A stretch of DNA of 64,000 bases from Advenella kashmirensis W13003 (GTDB taxonomy: Bacteria; Pseudomonadota; Gammaproteobacteria; Burkholderiales; Burkholderiaceae_B), in NCBI RefSeq assembly GCF_000506985.1, contig NZ_KI650984.1, positions 22,260-86,259 on the forward strand, in the 5' to 3' direction. The notes beneath the pieces are model-generated. The model did not search any database. It had not been told where the DNA came from and worked only from the letters and a program-made list of their open reading frames with translations. The first letter of the stretch is position 1. Each line of letters starts with the position of its first letter. The position numbers and the translations under genes were made by a program. Of this stretch, positions 17,428 through 27,596 are shown piece by piece.

Positions 17428-17715
17428 ATGGACTCTCACTTTATCAAGCTCCTCGTGTGCCCCCTTTGCAACAGCCCGCTGCGCCACGATCAGAGCCGGC
17501 AGGAGCTGATTTGCCAATACGACAAGCTCGCCTTCCCCATTAAGAACGGCATTCCCGTCATGCTCAGCCAGGAGGCGCGTTCGCTCAGCGCAGACGCCGA
17601 CACCCCGGCAAACGGCCTTCCCGCCGCCGGCGCAGAAAACCACCCGACACAGCCCGACACCCGCCCTGCGGCAAATTCTCCCGCCGGCCCCGGCAGCTCT
17701 GACGGCAAACACTGA
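17428..17715 (+). CDS. Trm112-like protein (UPF0434/YcaR family) with a disordered tail
   Basis: A 95-residue protein. Residues 1-55 match the short Trm112/YcaR domain: FIKLLVCPLCNSPL, LICQYDKLAFPIKNGIPVML. The bacterial role of this family is unknown. The typical length is about 60 residues; here about 40 extra residues rich in Pro, Ala, Asn and Gly follow and look disordered. It sits between lpxK and kdsB, its usual place in gammaproteobacteria and betaproteobacteria, and its stop lies one base before the kdsB ATG. Confidence 0.92.
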   Translation: MDSHFIKLLVCPLCNSPLRHDQSRQELICQYDKLAFPIKNGIPVMLSQEARSLSADADTPANGLPAAGAENHPTQPDTRPAANSPAGPGSSDGKH

Positions 17716-17716
17716 T

Positions 17717-18505
17717 ATGTCCGGATTTATCGTGATTGTGCCGGCGCGCGCGGCCTCGACACGCCTGCCCGGCAAAATGCTGGCCGATATCGGCGGCATA
17801 CCGATGGTTGTACGCACCGCCAGACAGGCAGCCCGTTCCGCAGCCGACCAGGTATATATTGCCACCGACGACGAACATATTTTCGATGTCGTACGCCAGC
17901 ACGGCTGCACTGCCCTGCTGACCCGCAAGGATCATGTCTCGGGAACCGACAGGCTGGCCGAAGTCGTGGCGCAATTGAACCTGCCTGATGAACAGGTGAT
18001 TGTGAATGTGCAGGGCGATGAGCCCATGATTGAGCCCGATATTATCAATCTGACCGCCGGCGATCTGCTCAACACCCAGGCCGCGGCCATCTCCACCTGT
18101 GCCTATCCCCTTGCCGATGGCAACGATTTTTTCAACCCGAATATCGTCAAGGTCGTGTGCACTGCAGACCAGTTTGCGCTCTACTTCTCCCGTGCGCCCA
18201 TTCCCTGGGCGCGCAGCCAGTTCGGCCCGGCCATGCCGGCGGTCGGACAGGCTCCGGCGACCCTGCCTACAGGTTTTCCCGCATTGCATCATATTGGGTT
18301 ATACGCTTATCGTAGCGGGTTCCTGAAAATTTTCCCGACCCTCACCCAGGGGCCGCTGGAAACCTTTGAATCACTCGAACAGCTCCGGGCGCTCGAACAT
18401 GGCTTTCGGATTCACGTGCTGATTACCGCCAGCGCACCCATGCCCGGCGTCGATACACAGGACGATCTCGAACGAGTTCGCAACTTTTTTCGCGGCTCGC
18501 CCTAA
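17717..18505 (+). CDS. kdsB: 3-deoxy-manno-octulosonate cytidylyltransferase (CMP-Kdo synthetase)
   Basis: Activates Kdo with CTP for transfer to lipid A. The 262-residue protein shows the nucleotide-binding start VIVPARAASTRLPGK (about 7-21), the DRLAEV stretch, NVQGDEPMIEP with metal-binding Asp, and the C-terminal HHIGLYAYR and LEQLRALEHG motifs. It follows the Trm112-like gene with a one-base gap and precedes adk by 66 bp. Confidence 0.97.
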   Translation: MSGFIVIVPARAASTRLPGKMLADIGGIPMVVRTARQAARSAADQVYIATDDEHIFDVVRQHGCTALLTRKDHVSGTDRLAEVVAQLNLPDEQVIVNVQGDEPMIEPDIINLTAGDLLNTQAAAISTCAYPLADGNDFFNPNIVKVVCTADQFALYFSRAPIPWARSQFGPAMPAVGQAPATLPTGFPALHHIGLYAYRSGFLKIFPTLTQGPLETFESLEQLRALEHGFRIHVLITASAPMPGVDTQDDLERVRNFFRGSP

Positions 18506-18526
18506 TTTTTGCAATGCATCATATAA

Positions 18527-19228
<702 letters not shown>

Positions 19229-19263
19229 CCGTTGAACCCGTCCTAACGTAGCAAGGAAAGTAA

Positions 19264-20022
19264 ATGGAAATCAGGGATAAAGTTTTTATTGTCACAGGTG
19301 GTGCTTCCGGTCTTGGTGCCGGCACGGCGCGAATGCTGGTCGAGCATGGTGCCCGCGTCATCATTGCCGATGTGCAGGATGAGGCCGGCCAGCAATTGGC
19401 CGCTGAGCTCAAGCAACAATACGTGCATTGCGATGTCACGCGCGAGGAGGATGCCAGCGCTGTAGTGAAGGCTGCCACCGCGGCCGGCAAACTGGTCGGG
19501 CTGGTCAATTGCGCCGGCATCGCCCCCGCTTCCCGCACAGTCGGCAAAACAGGCCCCCACCCCCTTGATCTTTTCCAGAAAGTCATCAGCGTCAATCTGA
19601 TCGGCTCATTCAATATGCTGCGTCTGGCCGCCCAGGCCATGAACGACAACGAACCGGAAGCCACCGGCGAGCGCGGTGTGATTATCAATACCGCTTCAGT
19701 CGCCGCTTACGAAGGCCAGATCGGACAGGCGGCTTATTCTGCTTCCAAAGGCGGTGTGGTAGGCATGACGTTGCCGATCGCGCGTGACCTGGCCCGCTCC
19801 GGTATCCGCTGCAATACGATCGCACCGGGCATCTTCGGCACCCCCATGATTTTCGGTATGCCGCAAGAGGTTCAGGATTCCCTGGCCGCCAACATTCCGT
19901 TCCCATCACGGCTGGGCACGCCCCAGGATTATGCCAAACTGGTCTACAGCATTGTCACCAATGAAATGATCAATGGCGAAACGATCCGGCTTGACGGTGC
20001 CATCCGCCTCGCGCCGAAATAA
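19264..20022 (+). CDS. Short-chain dehydrogenase, 3-hydroxyacyl-CoA dehydrogenase type II-like
   Basis: A 252-residue NAD-dependent SDR enzyme. TGGASGLG (11-18) binds the cofactor; Asp36 after VIIA suggests NAD rather than NADP. The catalytic residues are Ser145, Tyr158 and Lys162 (AYSASKGG). NCAGIAPASRTVG and RCNTIAPGIFGTPM are typical of the HSD10 / 3-hydroxy-2-methylbutyryl-CoA dehydrogenase group, so a role in fatty acid or isoleucine breakdown is likely but unproven. Its place beside adk recurs in Burkholderiales. A strong terminator follows. Confidence 0.9.
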   Translation: MEIRDKVFIVTGGASGLGAGTARMLVEHGARVIIADVQDEAGQQLAAELKQQYVHCDVTREEDASAVVKAATAAGKLVGLVNCAGIAPASRTVGKTGPHPLDLFQKVISVNLIGSFNMLRLAAQAMNDNEPEATGERGVIINTASVAAYEGQIGQAAYSASKGGVVGMTLPIARDLARSGIRCNTIAPGIFGTPMIFGMPQEVQDSLAANIPFPSRLGTPQDYAKLVYSIVTNEMINGETIRLDGAIRLAPK

Positions 20023-20044
20023 TTTTCAAAATCGCTTCTATCAC

Positions 20045-20093
20045 AGGCACGTGAGTCCGCTAAAAGCGTAAGATTCACGTGCCTTGTTTTTTT
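20045..20093 (+). terminator. Rho-independent terminator after the SDR gene
   Basis: Ten-base arms AGGCACGTGA (20045-20054) and TCACGTGCCT (20075-20084) pair perfectly and are followed by TGTTTTTTT. The T run ends only twelve bases before the murJ ATG. Confidence 0.85.
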
Positions 20094-20104
20094 CTGTCGA
20101 ATCG

Positions 20105-21724
20105 ATGAGCCTTTTACGGTCTGCCGCTACCATCAGCGGCCTCACCCTGCTGTCGCGCATATCGGGCCTGGCCCGTGATATTCTGGTTGCCCGCACCTTC
20201 GGGGCCAGTCCGCTGACCGATGCATTCTGGGTCGCGTTCCGCATTCCCAATTTGTTGCGCCGCCTGTTTGCCGAAGGCGCGTTCTCACAAGCCTTCGTAC
20301 CTATCCTGGGCGAAGTGCGCAACCGGCACGGTCAGGACAAAGTCAAAATTCTGCTTGACCATGTTTTCATTGTTCTGCTTTACGCGCTGATGGCAATTAC
20401 GGCGCTGGGCATTATTGCCGCGCCCTGGGTGGTTACGGCGATGGCAACAGGCATGTCGCATGCCTCTACCGACTCCGCTTTTGAGTCTGCCGTCTGGATG
20501 ACGCGGGTCATGTTTCCGTATATTTTGTGCATGTCTCTGGTGGCCTTCGCCTCGGCTGTGCTCAATACCTGGAGCCGCTTTGCCATTCCGGCCTTTACGC
20601 CGATTCTGCTGAATCTCTCGATGATCGTGGCCTGCGTTCTGTTCACGGACCTGTTTACGACGCCCATCTACGCGCTGGCAGTGGGCGTCATGCTGGGTGG
20701 CGTGGCCCAGTTGCTCGTGCAATGGCTGGCGCTCGCAAAACTGGGGCTCACGCCCCGTCCCACGGGTTCGTTAAAGCGCGCCTGGGCCGATCCCGTCGTG
20801 CGACGCATCATTCGCCAGATGGGTCCGGCGACACTGGGCGTGTCGGTCGCCCAAATATCCATTCTGATCAATACCAACATTGCAACCTGGCTCCCGGCCG
20901 GCAGCGTCACGTGGCTGTCTTTTGCCGATCGCCTGATGGAATTTCCCACCGCGCTGCTGGGCGTAGCCCTGGGTACGGTACTGCTGCCCAGTTTGTCTGC
21001 GGCACACAGCAAGCAAGACACCCAGGCCTACAGCCACCTGCTGGACTGGGGACTGAAACTGGTGTTGCTGCTCGGTTTGCCCGCAGCAGCAGGCCTGGCG
21101 CTCGCCTCTGACGCTCTGGTCGCGACCCTGTTCAATTACGGCGCCTTTGACGCTTCGGATGTGCAACAGACCCGCCTGTCGGTCATGGCCTATGCCGTCG
21201 GCCTGATCGGTATTCTGGCCGTCAAAATCCTGGCGCCCGGCTTCTATGCCAAACAGGATATCCGCACGCCGGTGAAAATCGCGATTGGCGTCCTGATTTT
21301 TACCCAGATCATGAATGTGGCATTCGTGCCCTACCTGCATCATGCCGGACTGGCCCTGTCGATCGGCCTGGGCGCTACTGTCAACGCAGGCTGCCTGCTG
21401 GTGGGACTGCGTCGACGCCACATTTACCTGCCTGGCGCCGGATGGATGGTCTTTTTCCTGAGACTGGCGCCCGCAGTGCTGGCGCTGGCGCTGTGGATTC
21501 TGTTTTTGCAGCAGTATATGAACTGGACCGACCTGACACCGGGCACGATCAATGCCTGGATCGGCGACCTGCTGCGTACGTTTCTTCCAGCCGGCCTGAC
21601 CTTCACGCTATCGCGGCTTTTGGCACTGATCGTGCTGCTGCTATCCTGCGGAGTTGTGTATTTTGCCGCCCTGTTTCTGGCAGGCTTTCGCCCCGCCGAT
21701 TTCACCCGCCGGCGTGGACAATAG
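20105..21724 (+). CDS. murJ: Lipid II flippase MurJ
   Basis: An inner-membrane MOP-superfamily transporter that moves lipid II to the periplasm for peptidoglycan synthesis. The start chosen gives 539 residues beginning MSLLRSAATISGLTLLSR, the standard MurJ opening. About 14 transmembrane helices are predicted. The central-cavity motif ARTFGASPLTDAFWVAFRIPNLLRRLFAEGAFSQAFVP (split here over residues 27-64) is highly conserved, with the essential Arg residues present. It precedes rpsT on the same strand, as in many betaproteobacteria. Confidence 0.96.
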   Translation: MSLLRSAATISGLTLLSRISGLARDILVARTFGASPLTDAFWVAFRIPNLLRRLFAEGAFSQAFVPILGEVRNRHGQDKVKILLDHVFIVLLYALMAITALGIIAAPWVVTAMATGMSHASTDSAFESAVWMTRVMFPYILCMSLVAFASAVLNTWSRFAIPAFTPILLNLSMIVACVLFTDLFTTPIYALAVGVMLGGVAQLLVQWLALAKLGLTPRPTGSLKRAWADPVVRRIIRQMGPATLGVSVAQISILINTNIATWLPAGSVTWLSFADRLMEFPTALLGVALGTVLLPSLSAAHSKQDTQAYSHLLDWGLKLVLLLGLPAAAGLALASDALVATLFNYGAFDASDVQQTRLSVMAYAVGLIGILAVKILAPGFYAKQDIRTPVKIAIGVLIFTQIMNVAFVPYLHHAGLALSIGLGATVNAGCLLVGLRRRHIYLPGAGWMVFFLRLAPAVLALALWILFLQQYMNWTDLTPGTINAWIGDLLRTFLPAGLTFTLSRLLALIVLLLSCGVVYFAALFLAGFRPADFTRRRGQ

Positions 21725-21850
21725 CAGCGGGCCTGGCCGATCAGAACCGACCGGAGGCGGAATGAAGATGGTGCGCGAGGTCAGAATTGTTGTCCTGAGC
21801 GCACAATGGGCTAAAAACAGGCTGTAAACCAGTGTTTTTACACAGGTTTC

Positions 21851-21878
21851 TTGCACTTTAGGCCAAATATGCTATACT
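21851..21878 (+). promoter_or_regulatory. Sigma-70 promoter of rpsT
   Basis: TTGCAC (21851-21856) and TATACT (21873-21878) are separated by 16 bp and lie about 38 bp upstream of the rpsT ATG. Both match consensus at five of six positions or nearly so. Confidence 0.7.
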
Positions 21879-21915
21879 ACCAGACTTTGCTGAATTAACT
21901 TATTAAAGAACTACC

Positions 21916-22182
21916 ATGGCCAATACTGCACAAGCACGCAAACGTGCACGTCAATCCGTTGCTCGTAACAAACATAACTCCAGCCTGCGTTCACTGCTGC
22001 GCACGTCTATCAAGCGCGTTCGCCAGGCTGTTGAATCCGGTGATCAGGCTCAGGCAAACGAAGTTTTTGCCAAAGCAACCAGCGTCATTGATCGCGTTGC
22101 CGACAAAAAAATCATCCATAAAAACAAGGCCGCCCGTCACAAAAGCCGCCTGTCTGCTGCAATTCGCGCCATCAGCGCCTAA
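21916..22182 (+). CDS. rpsT: 30S ribosomal protein S20
   Basis: An 88-residue basic protein that binds 16S rRNA early in small-subunit assembly. The N-terminus [13 protein letters not shown] and the C-terminal stretch [11 protein letters not shown] are diagnostic for bS20. It has its own promoter and stands apart from other ribosomal protein genes, as is usual. Confidence 0.98.
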   Translation: MANTAQARKRARQSVARNKHNSSLRSLLRTSIKRVRQAVESGDQAQANEVFAKATSVIDRVADKKIIHKNKAARHKSRLSAAIRAISA

Positions 22183-22590
22183 TTTGCACTTCTGGCAGTA
22201 ATCTGCCGGCTCATGATCAGACAATCGCGCGCGTGCGTGCCAGATTGTTTCTGCGCCGGCCAGTATTCCGGTTTGCGTCAATGGTAAACACAGAGCGTGG
22301 CTTATTGCCGCGCTTTGTGCTTTGGCTTACCCTTTCCCTCGCCCTATCTGCGCCTGATCCCCGCCCAGTCATTTCGACCGGCGTGCTTTCGTGACGCCTG
22401 CGCAAAGCGTGTGCCCTCTGCTGAAGCAGGCAACGTTATCGCGTCAATATTTAATATTCTCCGATATTTAGTATTTATTATCAGATTTGAAATAACATCT
22501 GCGCGCCTCTGTGGATTATCAGATGCCGTGGATTCAGAATGTACAGCAGATTGACCCGGTCACTGAAGTGGCGTAGCCGGGCCAGAAGAA
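22183..22590. other. 408-bp region without a convincing gene
   Basis: No reading frame here has recognisable content. CACAGAGCG and CGCTTTGTG near 22289-22313 can form a weak hairpin followed by a few Ts, a possible end point for the rpsT transcript. 22430-22510 is AT-rich. Confidence 0.3.
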
Positions 22591-22890
22591 TCAGAGGGTC
22601 CGTTCGGACGTTTTGAGTTTGTTGTCGGTGGCGAAGTCGGCAACGAATTTCCAGGCCAGCGGCTCCAGTTCGCGCAGGCGGAAATCAACAATAATGCATT
22701 TGACCCCGTCGATGATATTGGGTACTACGTAAGGCGAGTAGGTAATATGATTGCCCGGGCCGGCATTTCCTCCGGGGCGAAATTGCGACATCACACCCGC
22801 AAGTCTTTCGGCCCAGTCGCTTGGACGAAAGCGCTGGCCTTCTTCGGTCACCCCGTGGATAATTAGTTGTTGCACATCAATTATCTTCAA
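22591..22890 (-). CDS. DUF3579 family protein
   Basis: A 99-residue cytoplasmic protein of unknown function found mainly in betaproteobacteria. Recognisable family blocks are IHGVTEEGQRFRPSDWAERL, the YSPYV.P segment and GVKCIIVDFRLRELEPLAWKFV. It lies between rpsT and argF, a conserved neighbourhood in Burkholderiales. The likely start is TTG at 22890, preceded by AGAGG seven bases upstream; a GTG at 22875 is the alternative. Confidence 0.85.
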   Translation of the reverse strand: MKIIDVQQLIIHGVTEEGQRFRPSDWAERLAGVMSQFRPGGNAGPGNHITYSPYVVPNIIDGVKCIIVDFRLRELEPLAWKFVADFATDNKLKTSERTL

Positions 22891-23132
22891 GAAAATGCCT
22901 CTTGCCGTTAAAACCGCCAGAGAACAAAGATATACTAAAGACAGAATTGTATATGATAGCGTCTGGCGTCATCCGGAATTAGCAGGGTTATATGAAAGAA
23001 ACCGCAAGTATACTCCTGCGCCGGCACTGCCGAAATCCATTTCAAGACAGACACGTGGCGTATCCGTAACCGGAACGCCACCGGACGCGCTTTTGTTGTT
23101 TTCTGTTTTTGTTATCAACCAATCATCCTGCC

Positions 23133-24101
23133 ATGACAACCTTGCAACCGACCGGCCCGATGCGGCATTTTCTGCAGATCAAAGATTTTACTTCTGATGA
23201 ACTCCTGTACGTGCTCAATCGCGCACTCATCATCAAAAGCAAGTTCAAGCGATACGAGCCCCATATGCCATTGCACGACCGTACGCTTGCCATGGTGTTT
23301 GAAAAAGCCAGTACCCGCACCCGGGTCTCGTTCGAAGCGGGCATGTACCAAATGGGCGGTTCGGTTATCCACCTGACCACCACCGATTCGCAACTGGGAC
23401 GCTCAGAACCCATCGAAGACACGGCACGCGTGATTTCCCGCATGGTCGATATCATCATGATCCGCACCTTCGAGCAGACGCGTATAGAACGCTTTGCTGC
23501 TCATTCGCGGGTACCGGTGATCAACGGGCTGACCAACGAATATCATCCCTGCCAGATCCTGGCCGACATCCTGACTTTTATGGAACATCGCGGCGCCATC
23601 AAGGGCAAAACGGTGGCATGGATTGGCGACGCCAATAATATGGCTTATACCTGGATCCAGGCCGCGCAGCTGCTGGGCTTCAAAATGCACGTCTCGGCAC
23701 CCAAAGGCTACCGGCTGGAAGACGACCGCATTGCGGGCGTGCCGGCTGATGTTCTGGAACAGTTTGATGATCCTGAAGCCGCCTGCCGCGGCGCGGATCT
23801 GGTCACGACCGACGTCTGGACCAGCATGGGTTACGAAGAAGAAAACGAGAAGCGCAAACGCGCCTTCAAAAACTGGCAGGTCAATGCCGGCGTGATGCAG
23901 GCGGCGCAACCCGATGCCCTGTTCATGCATTGTCTGCCGGCCCATCGCGGCGAAGAAGTCACGGCAGACGTGATTGACGGCCCGCAAAGCGTCGTGTGGG
24001 ACGAGGCCGAGAACCGGCTGCACGCGCAAAAAGCCCTGATGGAGTTCCTGTTGCTGGGTCGTTTGCCCGACGCTGAAGCATCCGGCGAACAGCGAAGCTG
24101 A
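23133..24101 (+). CDS. argF: Ornithine carbamoyltransferase
   Basis: Makes citrulline from ornithine and carbamoyl phosphate in arginine synthesis. The chosen start gives 322 residues. The carbamoyl phosphate motif STRTR is at 60-64, HPCQ at 138-141, the ornithine loop DVWTSMG near 230, and the catalytic HCLPAHRGEEV near 276. It could in principle be a catabolic enzyme, but the following argG argues for biosynthesis. An ATG eight codons upstream is possible but less likely. Confidence 0.96.
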   Translation: MTTLQPTGPMRHFLQIKDFTSDELLYVLNRALIIKSKFKRYEPHMPLHDRTLAMVFEKASTRTRVSFEAGMYQMGGSVIHLTTTDSQLGRSEPIEDTARVISRMVDIIMIRTFEQTRIERFAAHSRVPVINGLTNEYHPCQILADILTFMEHRGAIKGKTVAWIGDANNMAYTWIQAAQLLGFKMHVSAPKGYRLEDDRIAGVPADVLEQFDDPEAACRGADLVTTDVWTSMGYEEENEKRKRAFKNWQVNAGVMQAAQPDALFMHCLPAHRGEEVTADVIDGPQSVVWDEAENRLHAQKALMEFLLLGRLPDAEASGEQRS

Positions 24102-24166
24102 AACGCGCTAAAATAGTGCCCGTGCGCCGTCTATGCTGCCGCATGCCTGTCTGGGCGTGACCGGCA

Positions 24167-24200
24167 GCAGGCCGTTGAAGCCTCGTCGCACACGGCCTGC
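24167..24200. repeat. Inverted repeat between argF and argG
   Basis: GCAGGCCGT (24167-24175) and ACGGCCTGC (24192-24200) form a perfect nine-base stem with a 16-base loop. No T run follows, so it is not a classical terminator; it may shape processing or attenuation of an argF-argG transcript. Confidence 0.4.
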
Positions 24201-24270
24201 CAATCGGTGCCAGGGCATCCGCCCGGCATCAATGCTATTTCTCACAACCTGCTAAATACACGAGTTCCCA

Positions 24271-25491
24271 ATGAGCGAAGTCAAAAAAGTTGTTCTCGCC
24301 TACTCCGGCGGTCTTGATACCTCTGTCATCCTGAAATGGCTGCAGGATACCTATCAGTGCGAAGTCATTACATTTACCGCCGATATCGGACAGGGCGAAG
24401 AGCTGGAGCCGGCACGCCGCAAGGCCGAAAAGTTCGGCATCAAGCCCGAGAACATTTTCATTGACGATTTGCGTGAAGAATTCGTGCGCGATTTCGTATT
24501 CCCCATGTTTCGCGCCAATGCCGTCTACGAAGGCGAGTATCTGCTGGGCACCTCTATTGCACGTCCGCTGATCGCCAAACGTCAGATTGAAATTGCCAAC
24601 CAGGTCGGCGCCGATGCCGTTTCGCACGGCGCGACCGGCAAAGGCAATGACCAGGTGCGTTTCGAACTGGGCTATTACGCGCTGAACCCGGCTATCAAGG
24701 TGATCGCCCCCTGGCGTGAATGGGATCTGCTCTCGCGCGAAAAGCTGCTGGCCTATGCAGAAAAAGCCGGCATCGAAATCGACATGAAACACAAGAACGG
24801 CGGCGCACCCTATTCCATGGATGCCAACCTGTTGCATATCAGCTTTGAAGGACGCCATCTGGAAGATCCCAAAGCCGAAGCCGAAGAAAGCATGTGGCGC
24901 TGGACAGTATCGCCCGAGCAGGCGCCCGATACGGCAGAGTATGTCGATCTCGAATACGAACGCGGCGATATCGTCGGCATCAATGGCGAAAAACTCACCC
25001 CCGCACAAGTGCTGACCAAATTGAATGAACTGGGCGGCAAGCACGGCATCGGCCGGCTCGATCTGGTCGAGAACCGTTATGTGGGCATGAAATCACGCGG
25101 CTGCTATGAAACCCCGGGCGGCACGATCATGCTGCGCGGCCACCGCGCCATCGAATCCATCACGCTGGACCGGGAAGTTGCACACCTGAAAGACGACCTG
25201 ATGCCTCGCTATGCAGCACTGGTCTATAACGGCTATTGGTGGTCTCCCGAGCGTAAGGCACTGCAGGTGCTGATCGACTACTCTCAGGAACACGTCAATG
25301 GCTGGGTACGTCTTAAACTCTACAAAGGCAATGTCTACACGGTTGCCCGCGATTCAAAAGACACGCTGTTCGATAAAACTATCGCCACCTTTGACGACGA
25401 TGGCGGCGCCTACAACCAGGCAGACGCCGGCGGGTTTATCAAACTGAACGCCCTGCGTATGCGCATCGAAAACAAGGCTGGTCGCAAATAA
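24271..25491 (+). CDS. argG: Argininosuccinate synthase
   Basis: Joins citrulline and aspartate with ATP to give argininosuccinate. The 406-residue protein shows the PP-loop YSGGLDTS at 11-18, TADIGQGEE, the citrulline/aspartate region [14 protein letters not shown], and the C-terminal region with [15 protein letters not shown]. It is the type-1 form of normal length. The gene lies 169 bp after argF on the same strand and ends at a strong terminator. Confidence 0.98.
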   Translation: MSEVKKVVLAYSGGLDTSVILKWLQDTYQCEVITFTADIGQGEELEPARRKAEKFGIKPENIFIDDLREEFVRDFVFPMFRANAVYEGEYLLGTSIARPLIAKRQIEIANQVGADAVSHGATGKGNDQVRFELGYYALNPAIKVIAPWREWDLLSREKLLAYAEKAGIEIDMKHKNGGAPYSMDANLLHISFEGRHLEDPKAEAEESMWRWTVSPEQAPDTAEYVDLEYERGDIVGINGEKLTPAQVLTKLNELGGKHGIGRLDLVENRYVGMKSRGCYETPGGTIMLRGHRAIESITLDREVAHLKDDLMPRYAALVYNGYWWSPERKALQVLIDYSQEHVNGWVRLKLYKGNVYTVARDSKDTLFDKTIATFDDDGGAYNQADAGGFIKLNALRMRIENKAGRK

Positions 25492-25535
25492 ACAGTCGAT
25501 GGATAAGCAGTCGACAGGCTGCTATATAAAACCGC

Positions 25536-25586
25536 AAAATAAAACCGCTGGCAATGTGATTCACTATAAGCCAGCGGTTTTATTTT
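25536..25586. terminator. Bidirectional terminator between argG and kup
   Basis: Seventeen-base perfect arms (25536-25552 and 25570-25586) with the core ACCGCTGGC/GCCAGCGGT run directly into A-rich and T-rich ends, so the hairpin works for both converging genes. Confidence 0.9.
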
Positions 25587-25632
25587 GCCGATCAATTCAC
25601 GTTTTGTCGGGCCTTGCTGCGCTCGATCGACG

Positions 25633-25672
25633 CCCCCCCCCAAGACATCATCTACGTATCATCTACGTATCA
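25633..25672. repeat. C9 homopolymer and 11-bp tandem repeat downstream of kup
   Basis: Nine Cs in a row occupy 25633-25641. Just after, the unit ATCATCTACGT is repeated 2.4 times (25647-25672). Both lie between the argG terminator and the end of kup, outside any gene. Confidence 0.7.
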
Positions 25673-25715
25673 CCCTGCAGCATCGCCATACAGTATCGTC
25701 ACTGCATTGTCAGCG

Positions 25716-27596
25716 CTACAACTCCACCTGTATACCCATTTCAATGACCCGGTTGGGCGGGATCTTATAAAAACGGGTACTGCGGGTCGCGTTCCGCGAC
25801 ATGAAAGCAAACAGCCGGCGGCGATAGCGCCGGATAAACGATCCGCGGTTCGACACCATAATGGTCTGCCGCGACATGAAATATGACACCATCATGGGCG
25901 CAAGATTGATTTGCGGATAGGCGGCGTGCACCTGCTCCAGCAATTCAGGGACATTGGGCTCCTGCTTGAAACCGTAGGTCGCCGTGACCTGCCACGCATT
26001 CGCATTGACCTCTTCGATCACGAACCGGTCTTCTTTGGAAACAAACGGCACATCTGCACCTTTGACAGAGAGAAAGACCAGCTGTTCATGCAGTACCTTG
26101 TTATGCTTCAGATTATGCAGCAGCGCCGACGGCACGCGCTGTGGGTTCGAGTGCATGAACACGGCGGTACCCGGCACGCGCGGCACCGTATCGGCCAGCA
26201 ACATGGCCAAAAACGGCTTGAGTTGCTGCGCTTCGTCGACATCGATTCTCTCGAGCCGCTCACGTCCCTTGCGCCAGGTCATCATCAGCGTAAACAGCAC
26301 CAGCGCGATTAACAGGGGCAGCCAGCCGCCCTCTTCGATTTTGATGGCATTAGCCGAAAACAGCAGCACATCAATCACCAGAAACACGCAAAGCAACCCA
26401 TAGACGATTGTCCGGCGAAAACCCCGATACATGCCCGGCATCACGGAAAACGCCAAGATAGAAGTCGTTAACATTGTGCCGGTCACCGCAAAGCCGTAGG
26501 CATGCGCCAGCTTCTCGGAGCTTTGAAACACCAGTACCAGCACAATCACGGCAATACACAACAAGGCATTGACACGAGGCAGGTAGATTTGTCCCTGCTC
26601 TTCATTCGAGGTATGCAAAATTTCCATGCGCGGCCACAAGCCGATCTGCACCGCCTGGCGCGTTACGGAAAATGCACCCGAAATCACTGCCTGCGACGCA
26701 ATAATGGTCGCCATGGTGGCCAGAATCACCATAGGCAGCTGCCCCCAGGCCGGCACCGACATGAAAAACGGGTTTTTCACAGCCGCCGGGTTCTGGATAA
26801 CCATGGCGCCCTGCCCGAAGTAGCATAACAGCAGCGCCGGCAACACGAACCAAAACCAGGCCCGGCTGATCGCAGGGCGCCCGAAATGCCCCATATCGGC
26901 ATAAAGAGCTTCCGCGCCTGTCAGGGCCAGTACGACGTAACCCAGCAGCAGGAAACTATGCAACGGATCACGCATGATAAACCGCAGAGCATAGACCGGT
27001 TCCAGCGCCTGCAGCACTACAGGATTGTCCACAATATTCCAGATGCCCAGCAGCCCCAATGACAGAAACCAGACAAACATCACGGGTCCGAACAGCTTGC
27101 CCACCACGCCAGTTCCGCGGGACTGGATCATGAACAGTCCGAGCATAATGATGATAGACAGCGGCAGGATCCAGTCATCAAACCTGTCCGAGACGACGCT
27201 GATTCCTTCCAGTGCAGACAGTACGGAAATGGCAGGTGTAATAACACTATCGCCATAAAACAGACAGGCGCCGAATATCCCGAGTACCAGCAAAATGGAC
27301 CGGTGCTTCGGCCTGATATTGCGAATGGCCAGCTCCATCAAGGCCAGAACACCGCCCTCTCCCTTATTGTCGGCCCGCAGCACCAGAATCACATACTTGA
27401 CCGACACGACGATCATGACCAGCCAGAACAGAATGGAGAGAATACCGAGCACGGCATCCCGCTCTGCCCCTACCCCTGCCCCATTCAGGCTGGCCTGAAT
27501 GGTATAGAGTGGACTGGTGCCAATGTCACCATACACAACCCCCAAGGCGCCCAGCAGCACGCCGGCGCCGGGTGATCGCTTTGAATCTGCCTGCAT
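25716..27596 (-). CDS. kup: Low-affinity potassium transport protein Kup
   Basis: A proton-coupled potassium uptake protein of the KUP/HAK/KT family in the inner membrane. The chosen start gives 626 residues. The first helix carries ALGVVYGDIGTSPLY, the family signature, and NKGEGGVLALMEL follows near 82-94. About twelve helices fill residues 12-430; a cytoplasmic domain makes up the remaining third. The start codon overlaps the stop of the upstream kinase gene as TAATG, implying translational coupling, so potassium uptake may be under control of that two-component system. The alternative upstream start lies inside the kinase gene. Confidence 0.96.
   Translation of the reverse strand: MQADSKRSPGAGVLLGALGVVYGDIGTSPLYTIQASLNGAGVGAERDAVLGILSILFWLVMIVVSVKYVILVLRADNKGEGGVLALMELAIRNIRPKHRSILLVLGIFGACLFYGDSVITPAISVLSALEGISVVSDRFDDWILPLSIIIMLGLFMIQSRGTGVVGKLFGPVMFVWFLSLGLLGIWNIVDNPVVLQALEPVYALRFIMRDPLHSFLLLGYVVLALTGAEALYADMGHFGRPAISRAWFWFVLPALLLCYFGQGAMVIQNPAAVKNPFFMSVPAWGQLPMVILATMATIIASQAVISGAFSVTRQAVQIGLWPRMEILHTSNEEQGQIYLPRVNALLCIAVIVLVLVFQSSEKLAHAYGFAVTGTMLTTSILAFSVMPGMYRGFRRTIVYGLLCVFLVIDVLLFSANAIKIEEGGWLPLLIALVLFTLMMTWRKGRERLERIDVDEAQQLKPFLAMLLADTVPRVPGTAVFMHSNPQRVPSALLHNLKHNKVLHEQLVFLSVKGADVPFVSKEDRFVIEEVNANAWQVTATYGFKQEPNVPELLEQVHAAYPQINLAPMMVSYFMSRQTIMVSNRGSFIRRYRRRLFAFMSRNATRSTRFYKIPPNRVIEMGIQVEL

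Noticed and set aside
22751..23197. Plus-strand frame running into argF
   Set aside because: It overlaps the DUF3579 start region and argF in a different frame; no ribosome site and no family.
25647..25672. CRISPR-like repeat
   Set aside because: Only 2.4 directly adjoining copies of 11 bp with no spacers and no cas genes.
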